Assembly (NCBI RefSeq): GCF_024166365.1
Contig: NC_064839.1
Location: 38,452,378-38,516,377, forward strand
Source of the DNA: Elephas maximus indicus
Taxonomy: Eukaryota > Chordata > Mammalia > Proboscidea > Elephantidae
DNA: 64,000 nucleotides
Direction of reading: 5' to 3'
The translations under genes and the position numbers were made by a program. Each line of letters opens with the position of its first letter. Positions within the stretch are counted from its first letter, which is position 1. The notes beneath the pieces are model-generated. The model was not told the DNA's origin and ran no database searches. It was given only the letters and a program-made list of their open reading frames with translations. Shown piece by piece: positions 38,401 to 50,400 of this stretch.

Positions 38401-41400
38401 TTTTGTTAATTAGATATTTGATTATTTTGTTAATTAGATATTAGATATTTGCTCTACTTGTCACTCAAAAAAGGTTACATCATTTCTTTAGAAAAGCATG
38501 AAATGCAAATCCTCCCTATAGGTAATATGAAATATTTTTTCCTTCCCTGCCAAATGGTAATATTGCTTTTTATAAAAATATGTGTATAGTACATTGAACT
38601 CTTTATAAGAAGAACACAAAATTAATGTAAAATAACCATGGATGGTATGTTTGTTTTCTACTCTTCCCAGATCAGTGTCATTGATTCCCTTGTCTACCTG
38701 AGTGAGCAGTTACGGAAGATCCCATTTCATAACAACAGCTCTCTGCACTTGAAAGTTCCTGTGACCATCTGCCTCTTTTATTCCCTCAACAACGTAATGA
38801 AAGCTGGTGAAGCAGGCTGGCAGAAATCTAAGTATGATGTTGAGTGGGTAGGTGCAATATATATACATATCTGGCCATCTCTGTTTAGATACTCTTTTTA
38901 ATCTTGAGGGATCCAGATATCACAGCCTTTCCCTAGATCTTTAAAGAGAATCCAGATGAAGTATTCATTGCTGAAGAAACCACTTTTCCAAGCCTTCTCT
39001 GGGGTCTGCCTCTCCAACTCACTAGGGAGCCAAAGCTACCTAGTGCTGCTGTCCAGAGAAAAGCGCTTTGTAAAGTGCTTGACATCCAGTAAACAATAAA
39101 TAATATTTGGTGTTCACATGAAAACATACTCAACATCCTAAGGGATTAAGGAAAGGAAAATCAAAACCACAATAAGAAACCACATCACACCCACTTCTTA
39201 GCTGCCTTCTAGTTGGCCCCCCAAAGGATAAACAATAGGATGTGTCGATGAGAATGTGGAAAAATTGGAACCCTCAAACATTGTTGATAGGAATAATAAA
39301 TGATGCAGCCCCATTGAAAATAGTTTAGCAGTTCCTCAAAATGTTAAAAATAGAATTACCATGTAACCTAGCAATTCCACTCCTTGGTATATACCCAAGA
39401 TAGTTGAAAACATTTGCCTCCACCAAGATGTGCATACCCAAGTTCATAGCAGCATTATTCAAAAAGCCAAAAAGTGGAAACAACCCAAATGTTCATGAAG
39501 AATGGATAAATGATTAACAAATAAATGTAGTGTATTCATCCAGTGGAATATTATTCAGCCACAAAAAGGAATGATACATGCTACAACATAGGTGAACCTT
39601 GAAAACATTATGCTAACCAAAAGAATCCAGTCACGAAAGGCCACATATCGTATGATGCCATCTATATGAAATGTCCAGAAGAAGCAAATCTGTAGAAACA
39701 GAAAGTAGGTTGGTGGTTGCCTAGGGCTAAGGGATGGAGGTGGGAGAATGGCAAGTGACTGCTAATAGGTACAGATTTCTATTTGGGGTGATGAAAATGT
39801 TCTAAAATTAGACTGTGGTGATGGTCTCTCAACCCTGTAACTACACTAAAAAAAAACTTGAATTGTTCTCTAAATGAGTGAATTGTATGATACGTGAATT
39901 TCCTTGCAATAAAACTGTTTTTAAAAACCACACACACACACACACACCCCATATGATGAGCAAGTCTAGGGCAGGTTATATCATGGGACAAAGAAATATC
40001 CCCTTGGCTGGCCCTCTCAGTTAATTCGGGGGGTGATGAGTTTTTAGCCAGATTACAAGTACTTCCTATGAGGTTCCCAGGTCTTTCTTTTCCAATGAAC
40101 ATCACCTTTCATTACACTACTTTCATTACCCGATTCTCCTCCCAGCCCTTCAAAACCATTATTTCACTAGCACAATACACTGAGGCTACAAATGGTGTGG
40201 TATTTCCCCTTAAATGCAGGTAGACATCATGCTGGAAAGGTCTTTGCAGGCTCTTGGGATGATCCAGGAAGGATTTCTACAGCAGAGTTCGTTTTCTGAG
40301 TCTTCAGTGACTTTGACCTCTTCCGTTGTTACTCTAATGCTGAGCAGGTAACAGAGGAGGGAGGGAGGAGGAGAGTTTCATTTTATGCTGTTTATTTATT
40401 TATTTTTTAAATTTCATTTATTTTGTTGTTGCTGTTGAGAATATACACAGCAAAACATACACCAATTAAGCAGTTTCTGTATGTACCCTTAGGTGACATT
40501 GATTACATTCTTTGAGTTGTGCAAACCATTCTCACCTTCCTTATCTGAGTTGTTCCTTCCCCATTAACATGAATTCACGGCCCCTAAGGTTCTTATCTTA
40601 TACTTCAAGTTGCTGTTATCAATTTGATCCTGTATAGATAGTTCTTAAAAGAGCTTAATGCTCAAGGCAGATATTTTTTACTAGTTAAGCTAAATTATTA
40701 TTTGTTTTTAGGAAGACTTTAGGGGATATTTTTGGCTTAAGATTTAAAGATTATCTCAGGGCAATAGTTTCAGGGGTTCATCCAATCTTCATGGCACCAG
40801 GAAGTCTAGAGTCTGTGAGAATTGGAAATTCTGGTCTGCATTTTCCCCGTATTAATGAGGATTCTTCTATAGATCAGAATATTCAGTAATGCTAGCGAGG
40901 CACCATCCAGCTCTTCTGGTCTCACGGCAAAAGAGACAGTTGGTCATGGAGACAATTAGACACATATCCTTCTTCTATTCCTGATGCTCCTTCTTCCTCT
41001 GTTACTCCAAGTGAATAGAGACCAATTGTTGTGCCTTGGATGGCCACTTGCAAGCTTTTAAGACCTCAGGCACTACACAGCCAACCAAGAGTAGAACAGA
41101 AGCACTAAACATGTTATTAGGCCAATTAACTGGGATGTCGCATGTAACCATGACCCTAAACCTCCAAACCAAGAAACCAAATCCCATGAGGTTTTTGGTT
41201 GTACATAAGCAGCCTGAGAGCTACTCTTTTTTTGGTCATTGTTGTAAATACATCTATCACACAACTTTAGCCAATTCAACTTTTTACAGATATACAACTT
41301 ATTGACCTGAAAAAAACCACAATAATCGGCTGTGCAGCCCTACCCTTAGTCAATGCAACATTTCCATCACCATTAACACCTCCTTCCCCTGCTTTTCCAT

Positions 41401-44400
41401 CCCTGGTAACCACTAATAAACTTTGTTCTCTATGCATTTGCCTTTTCTTGTTTTTTATACAAGTGAGGCCATACGGTATTTGTCCTTTTGTGATTAGCTT
41501 ATTTCAGTCAGCATAATGTCTTTCAGCTCAATTCATATTGTAGGATGTATCGAGATTTCATTTCTCGTAGTGGTTGAGCAGTATTTCATTGTATGTATGT
41601 ACCACATTTTCTTTATCCATTCATCTGTTGATGGACGTTCTGGTTGTTCTCACTTTTTGGCTATTGTAAATAGTGCTGCAGTTAACATTGGTGTACAAGT
41701 CTCTGTTGGAATCTCTGGTTTCAAGTCTTTGGGGTATAATCCTGGGAGTGGAATTTCTGGGTCAGGTGGAAAATCTGTTTTTAGTTTTTTGAGGAATCGC
41801 CACACTGTTTTCCACAATAGCTGTACCATTTTGCATTTCCACCAGCAATGGGTAAGGGTTCCAATCTCCCCACATCCTTGGCAACTTTTGTTATTTTCAC
41901 TTTTTTTTTTTTAATCTTAGGCATCCTAAAACAAAAAACAAGAAAACCTGTTGCAGTGAAGTCGATTCTGACTCACAGAGACCCTATAGGACAGAGTAGA
42001 ACTGCCCCATAGGGTTTCCAAGGAGGGGCTGATGGATTCGAACTGCTGACATTTTGGTTAGCAGCCAAGCTCATAACTACAACACCATCAGCGCTCCACT
42101 TAGCCATCCTAGTGGGAGTGAAACAGAATGTCACTGTGGTTTTGATTTGCATTTCTCTGATGGCTAATAATGCTGAGCATCTTTTGTGTGTTTGGTGGCC
42201 ATTTGAATGTCCTCTTTGGTGAAATATATATTCAAGTCCTTTGCCCACTTTATGATTGGGTTGTCTTTTTGTTGTCAACATTTTATATATATTTTGGTTA
42301 TTAGATTCTTGTCAGATATGTGATTTCTAAAGATATTCTTCCAGTCAGTAACTTGTCTTTTAACTTTTTTGGTAAAGTCTTTGATGAACAAAAGTTTTTA
42401 ATTTTTTTGAGGTCCCATTTATTTATTTTATCTTTTGCTGTTTGTATTTTTGTTATTATATTAGATAATCCATTGTTGAAAGCTAGGCCTGACAGCATTG
42501 CCCCTGCTTTTTCTTCTAAGAACTTTACGGTTTTAGTTTATACATTTAATTTACACGTTTAATCCATTTCGAATTTGTTTTTGTGTGTGGTGTGAGGCAT
42601 GGATCCTGTTTCATTTTTCTGCATGTGGAAATACAGTTTTCCCGGCAACATTTATTGAAGAGACTCTTCTTTCCTCCATTGAATGGACTGAGGACCCTTG
42701 TCAAAAATCAGTTGAGCATAGATGCATGGGTTTATTTTCTGGACTGTCAGTTCTATTCCGATAGTCTATGTGTTTATTGTTATACCTGTACCAAGCTATT
42801 TTGATTACTGTAACTGTATCAAGTTCATTGCCGTTGAGGTGGTTCCGACTTATAGGACTCATAGGACCCTGTAGGACAGACTAGAACTGTCCCATAGGGT
42901 TTCCAAGGAGCAGCTGGTGGATTTAAACTGCCGACCTTTAGGTTAGAAGCCTGAGCTCTTAACCTCTGTGCCAATAGGGCTCCCTGTAGCTGTATAAAAA
43001 AAAAATAGTATGTTTTAAAATCAGGAAGTGTGAATCCTCCTGCTTTGTTCTTCTCTTTCAACATTGTGTTAGCTATGGCACTGTTGGGTGCCATTCCATA
43101 TAAATGTGAGGATTGGTTTTTCTGTTTCTGTAAAGAAGGCTGTTGGGATTTTGATTGGAATTGTGTGGAATCTATAGATCACTTTGTGTAATACTGACAT
43201 CTTAACAATAATAAGTCTTCAATCCGTGAACATGAAACATCTTTCTAGTTATTTAAGTCTTCTTTAGTCTCTTTCACCAGTGTTTTATAGTTGTCATAAG
43301 TTCTTTATGTCCCTGGTTAGATTTATTTCTAGGTATTTTATTCCCTGTGAGCCCTGGTGATGCAGTGGTTAAGGGCTCTCTAAGATGCTATTGTAAATGG
43401 AATTGTTTCCCTAATTTCCCTTTTAGATTTCTCATTGTTGGTATATAGAAACCCAGCTGATTTTTGTTTTTTGACCCTGTACCCTGTACCCTGCAACTTT
43501 GCTAAATTCTTCTATTAGCTCTAGAAGCTTTCCTGTGGACTCTTTTGGATTTTCTATATAAGATCATATCATCTGCAAAGAGAGATAATTTTACTTCTTC
43601 TTTTCTAATCTGGATACATTTCATTTATTTTCTTGTCTATAACTCTGGCTAGGACTTCTAATACATTATTGAATAGAAGTGGTAAGAGTGGGTACCCTTG
43701 TCTTATTTCCAATTTCAAGGGAAAAGCTCTCAGTTTTTCTTCATTTAGTGTAATGTTGGCTGTTGGGTTTTCATATATGAAAATTCCTGAATCATATTCA
43801 GGAATTTCCCTTCTATTCTAATCTTCTTTAGGGTTTTCATCAAGAGAGGGTATTGAATTTTGTCGAATGATTTTTCTGCATCCATAGATACGATCATGTG
43901 GTTCTTTTTCTTGTTCTCTTGATGTGGTATATTACATTGATTGATTTTCTAGTGTTGAACCATCCCTGCATTCCTAGAATAAATCCCTCTTGTTCATGGT
44001 ATATGACTCTTTTAATATGCTGTTGGATTCTGTTTACTAGTATGTCATTGAGGATTTTTGCATCTATGTTCATAAAAGATATTGACCTGTAGTTTTCTTT
44101 CTTTTTTTTTTTTTTTTGTGGTATCTTTGTCTGGTTTGGGTATCAGGGTTGTGTTTGCTTCATAGAATGAATTAGGGAATATTCCTTCCTTCTCTATCTT
44201 TTGGAAGAGTTTAAACAGTACTGGTGTCAGTTCTTCTCTAATGTTTGGAAGAATTCCCCAGTGAACTCATCTGGTCCAGACTTTTTTTTGTTGGGAGGCA
44301 TGTGATCCCTGATTTGATCTCTTTGCTTGTTATGGGTCTGTTGAGACTTTCTATTTCCTCTTGAGTCAGTCTGGGTATGTTATGTGCTTCTAAGAATTTG

Positions 44401-47400
44401 TCCATTTCTTCTAGATTATCCAGTTTGTTGCCATACAGTTGTTTATAATATTCTGTCATAATTCTCTTTATTTCTCTTAGGTAAGTTGTAATGCCCCTCC
44501 TTTCATTTTTTTAATTATTTGTATCTTTTCTTTGTCAGTCTAGGTAAAGGCTTGTCAATTTTATTGATCTTTTCAAAGAGCAACTTCTGGTTTTATTGAT
44601 TCTCTCTATTGTTTTTCTGTTTTCAATTTTATTTATTTCTGCTCTGATCTTTTTATTTCCTTTCTTCTGATGGATTTAGGCTTCATTTTAGGTTTTTAAC
44701 ATTTAGAGAATATACAAACATTGATTTCCATTTTAAATTCTTTTTCCTTAGCCAAAACATATCAACTTTGCCTCTGAGCTATTATACTCTGGGAGACCCA
44801 GCACCTGTGAGGTTAGGCTTTCCATCAGCTTCGGCTTTGGAGGAGCTCTTGAATGAACACCCAACAGTTAACGTCCAAGTGAGTGTGAAATTAATTGTGA
44901 TCAGAATAAAAATGGGATTTGGTGACCACATAGGCATTTGCATAAAAGGAATGCTCCATGAAATGTAAGCTGACCAGATGAAATGAGAGAATTTGTGTGC
45001 CATTCATTTCTATTTTATGCTGGCAAGAATGGAGTCCTCTTAAAAATGATCCCTGAGAGAGGTTAGGAATATTAAACATGCTTATAGATTTAACTAAGTT
45101 TCTGCGTGATGACTTGAACTGATATCCACTTGGTTTCTTCTAGGATCTTCACTATTTACACAAACTGGGAATATCTGAATAATTATTGACTCAATATACC
45201 AACCTAGTCAGAGAAGTATTATATAACTTTCAGCAGTTATCTAGCAAACAAAAGTAGCATTATTGGCTTACTCTGAAGAGCAGATTACTTACTTTCTCAA
45301 AAAATAGAATTCTCCAGGTATAAAGATTAAGAAAAAATAATTCTGAGGGTCAGAGTATATTACTTATCTTTAATTAATTAATTATTTCTTATTTGATGTT
45401 ACAATGAAAAACATTACTTCATTTGAGATATTAGCAGGGGGAGAACATCAACATTTACTTTCATTTGTGATATTTGATACCTTATTACCTATCAGGGGGC
45501 CATTTATAAATACTTTGTCAACTGATAAAGCTGAAATTTTCTTTGTCTCTAGGTAACAGGACTAGCTTTCAACCCCTTCAAGAATTTTGATAACAGGAAC
45601 ATTGTTGGAAGCATTGGAAGTGTATTACTAAGCTCTAATAATAAATTGCTCCAAGTTCATGATTTAATGGAAGAGATTGAGGTATGAATTGATTCTTAGG
45701 GGATAAAATAGAAGGAAATAAGAATTCCTGGAGAATAGAATGGAAGGATGCAACAACTTAAAGGAAATCATTTTAGATTTATGGCAGTGCCACTGTTGTG
45801 TTATTAACATCTTTACTTTGGAATTTTTACAAAGAGATATACCTTACCCTCAGGAGAAGGTGTTTTAGGTCTAGATTTCTCTCCCTTAACCCTCTCCCTT
45901 GAGATAGTAGGCACTATGTTACCTACTAATATTCAGACAGGAAGACCTAGGAAGTTTCATTCCATTATCACCATAAAGAAAACTGAAAAGCATCAATGGA
46001 CGGGTCATCTAAAACATGAAGATTTATTAATTATCTCTTATTATAGATCATGCTCTGGAGAAATGCTAGCATGGAAACCCATTCCACCAGCCTCAACATG
46101 AGTACAGACCATTTTACGATCGCAGTGAATATCACTTCCCTGGAAAAATCTCTGATAGTGTGCATAGAGCCTGAAAGTCCTCTTTTAATCACACTCTACC
46201 TGGGCTTCCAAAATCAGCCAAACCACACTCACTACCACCTGAACATCACCCTTCCAAAGGATCCAGTGTGGCAGAAAGGTAAAACTCCAATCAGATCTCA
46301 GAAATTTACTTTAAATGCATTTTTTTCCTTTTTCTTTTTTAGTTATTTTGAGATAATTATAGATTCACATATAGTTATAAGAAATAATACAGAGAGATTC
46401 CATGTACCCTTCACCCACTATCCCCCAGTGATAAATCTTGCATAACTATAGTAAAAAAACTATAGTACAACCAGAAAATTTACATTTATATAGTCCATTG
46501 ACCTTATTCAGTTTTCACCAGCTTTGCATTAACTCATTTCTGTGTATGTGCATGTATTTAGTTCTATGTAAATTTATCACATGTAGATTCATGTGACCAT
46601 GAAGTGCATTTAAAAAACAGATGAATTGTGGGATGGATAGAAGATGAAAAAGCAAATATAGTAAAATGTTAATTGTAGAATCTAGTTGGTAATTATACAG
46701 GTCTTCACTGTAAAATTTTGTCAACATTCCTGTATGGTTGAGAAATTTTCCTGATAAAGTATTGAGAAAAATATATCAGAATGGATAAAGCACATTAAAG
46801 CTTCCCTTCATGGTGGTCTTCCTGTATTGAAAGAACTTTTTTCTGACTCTAGCATAGCACTGGAATGATCACTTTTTAAGTTATTCTTCCTGTTAGGAGA
46901 AGCACCCAAGACCACAACGCTCACTGCTGAGTTGCCAACTACAAAGGTCTCTCTGCATTACCACCAGCCCATTTCCTGAATCTGATGGTGCACTCAGTTC
47001 TTTTTACTGATCTTGACAGTAACCTTGTACCATTTAGAGCTGGAAGGAAACTTAGAGATCCTTTGTTCCAGACCTCTGGTTTTACAGATGAGAAAACCGA
47101 GACCCAGAGAGACTGTGTGACTTGCTGACACCTTACAGCGCCCCCGCCCCGACCCCCCGGTGACTGCCAGGCCTAGAATGCGGTCTCTGACTTGCAGTCC
47201 AAGGCTCTCTCCCTTGAACTGCTCTGTTCCTGTACTTGCTTTATCCTTGGGTTTCTTTTGTTGTCTAGGTCTTCTTTCTACCGATTTAGATGCTCGGTTA
47301 TTTCATTTTTCTAAAACTCATAGTGCGTTCTAGTTTATTAGTCCTAAGTGTTCATGTGTCAAAAGAATACAATTTTTTTGCTGAAACGGGAGTAATCCAG

Positions 47401-50400
47401 AACCCCACACTATATCAGTGTCATTTTCTTTAAAATCTTTTGACTCTAAACTTATCATTTTCTAAAATAAATAATAATAATAATAGACCCTTCAGAAGGA
47501 AGGTTCTAATAGCATTTTTGTTTCATCTGAAATACACCTAAACTCTCTCCTTTGCTCCAAGATGAAGAATATACATGGGTGCTGACTCCAGAGAGTCTGC
47601 AATATGGGATTGGCACCTACTACATAACAGCTATGTTGAATAAAACCAAGGAAGGTGCTCAGCAGATGCCCACCCTGCTTTCAGTCATAACTGCTGCCAC
47701 TCAGTGTTATTTCTGGGACAGCTACAACAGAACATGGAGGAGCGATGGATGCCAAGTAAGAAGCCGAGACTTTTCTGCCTCAGCTGGCATTAAACACAAT
47801 GCCTCTGTTATCTCATTGGGGGCAGCACAGAAAGAAAAACAATTGGAAGGGAAATAAATCAACCTGGGGAAAAAGAAGGAGGATTGTGTGTAGTGGGCAA
47901 AGAAAGTGTTTCTTTTTTGAACAGCAATGGGCTTGTGCTTTATAGTTGTAATTCCTTTCTCAAACATTAGTCCAGGATGAATCTGACAATTCTAGATAAA
48001 ATAGGCAAAACAGTATGTGGAAGCTGTTAGATTCTACAAGTATTAAATATGCTGTGGGTAAAATGAAAACAAAACCAAAAAAAAAAATTCAGACCCGTTG
48101 CCATCGAGTCGATTCTGACTCATAGAGACCCTATAGGACAGAGTAGAACTGCCCCATAGGGTTTCTAAGGAGCAACTGGTGGATTTGAACTGCTGACCTT
48201 TTGGTTAGCAGCCAAGCTCTTAACCACTGTGCCACCAGGGGTCCAAATGAAAACAAACTTCCTGCTAAATAGAAGAAATCCTTGTAGTTATAGATAAGCT
48301 AACAGATTCTCGTACATTCCAGGCCAGGTAGAGGCAGGTTATTATTTCTGTAATGATAGCCTTGCTCTTGGTGTCTGGCCGCTTTAAACAACACTACATT
48401 TTCACACTAGTGATGCTGTAAGATCCTGTCCTATTTAAGTGTTGGTTTGGTAGCACAAAGAATGTGGTTCAAGGTTCTGGAAATTATGAAGTTGTTCTTA
48501 AAAGATACTGAGAAAGAGTTATTCAGTTTGGAAATAGAAGGAAAGAGGATTCTCTGGAAGGCATCTGCACGATTAGTGGCCTTAAGCAGTGATTTCTGGA
48601 TGATCTAGAGCAGTGCCCTAGAAGTATTTGCTTCTCAAGAAAATCCTCAAACTGGGGAGCTTGTTTAAAATGCAGATTCTGACTCAGTAGGTCTGGGGTG
48701 GGGCCTGAGATTTTGCATTTCTAACAAGCTCCTAGGTGATCTTGATGCTCCTTATTTAGTTAGGGAATCCACGTTTTCAGTATCAAGGCATGAGAGCTTT
48801 CCTGCTCTCACAACACAAACCCTCTGATTACAGAAAAAGGCACTGGGATATTTCCTGCCTTCTTGAAGCTCTTTGTAGTCCTTGGACTCCATGAAAGGAG
48901 CAGAGCTGCTTGATACAGGATAAGAGTTGTTCCCAGGGCAGAATATAGATTGGGCATGCAGACTTTAACCTTATGCCGTGGAAACAAAAAGTGAGCCATA
49001 ATGGCAATATTTTAGGCTTTTCATCTGCAAAATCAAACATGGAACCAATGCCTTCCATGTATTCACCTATGGACATACTTAAAAAAAAATTTTTTTTCAA
49101 TAAAGAAATGCTACAAACATATGGAAGGTTGCAGGGAATAATATAACATACACGCACAAAAAATAAAAGCCACCCCTCAGCTTTATCAAAAATTACTATT
49201 TTGCTCTATTTATTTTTTTTTAAATAGTAAAACACTTAGAATTAATTGAAGCCCTCTGCTTATCCCTCCTATTTCCATTCCTTCCCTTTCTCCCAAGGAC
49301 AACCACTGTTCTGAAGTCGGTGTTTTTCATTCTTGTGTTTCTACATATGTATGTATTTATTTTTTCAGCAAATATTTATTGAGCATCTTCTATATGCCAG
49401 GTCCAAGTGTAGAAACTAGAGATAGAGCAGTGGACAAGATAATGTTCTCATAAGCTTACAGTCTGATGGGAAAGACTGACAATAAATAGATAAATATTTA
49501 ATGTAATGTCAGAGAATGATAAGTATTGTTTTACATGCTTTTTTTAGTCTTCATGAAAATGTTGCCATACTGTACATATCTTTCTTTAATAACTTGGTTT
49601 ATTCACTCAGTAGTAGTTATCTGTGTTGATACATGTAGCTCTAGTTCATTCAGTTTAACTGCTGCATATTATTCCATTGGTTTGACTCTATTTACTTGTT
49701 TGTTTGCATGTTTTGCTGTTATTGAACATACAGGTTGTTTTCTGTTTCTTATCGTTACAACCAGTGCTGACATTAACATTCATTTTCATATCTCCTTGCG
49801 TATCCTTGATATATATTCAGACCTGGAATTGCAGGATTGGAAGAGTTTGTGCTTCTTCAGCTTTACCAGACATTGTCAATCTGCTGTCCACATTGCTTAT
49901 ACAGTTTACACTACCACCAGCAGTGGATAAGAGATCCATTCTTTCCCCCTAATTGCCTTCATTTACATTTGTCTTTTGCTTTTACTTTTGTCCCTTTCTT
50001 AGCACTCTGTTCAGTTAGACTCAACACCTTGATTCTAATTCCAGGTTGGACCACAGAGCACAGTTTTGAGGACACAGTGTCTCTGTAACCACTTGACCTA
50101 CTTTACAAGTGACTTCTTCATTGTGCCCAGGACAGTGAATGTTGAAGACACAATCAAGCTGTTTCTTCGTGTGACCAACAACCCTGTTGGGGTGTCATTG
50201 CTGGCCAGCGTTCTAGGATTCTATATGATTATGGTTGTGTGGGCTTGGAGAAAGGATCAAGCCGATATGCAGAAGGTGAGGAGACATTGATTTTGAAAAC
50301 TTTGCAACAATGTCTTGAGTATGTTGAATGCGATGGGGGAAAAAAAGAACAACACCTTTATCAGAAGAGGCAGTACTTTGGTACTATGTAGTATAAAAAT

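Larger units (their letters stand above)
40390..44695 (-). mobile_element. L1 LINE, 5'-truncated, antisense, filling PKD1L3 intron 8
   Basis: A T-rich tail at about 40390-40425 is followed by an afrotherian-type L1 3' UTR (to about 41440), more 3' sequence, and ORF2 read on the minus strand: [19 protein letters not shown] near 42200 and an RT stretch [20 protein letters not shown] near 44430. Two AfroSINEs are nested in it (41929-42098, 42820-42983) and a SINE head at 43349. ORF2 is broken. Confidence 0.85.

Noticed and set aside
41516-41914. 132-codon plus-strand frame
   Set aside because: It is the antisense side of an L1 3' region inside PKD1L3 intron 8.
49526-50290. Plus-strand frames just before and across PKD1L3 exon 13
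   Set aside because: Those before 50045 are antisense L1 text. The part from 50045 is real but begins at a splice acceptor, not at an internal ATG.
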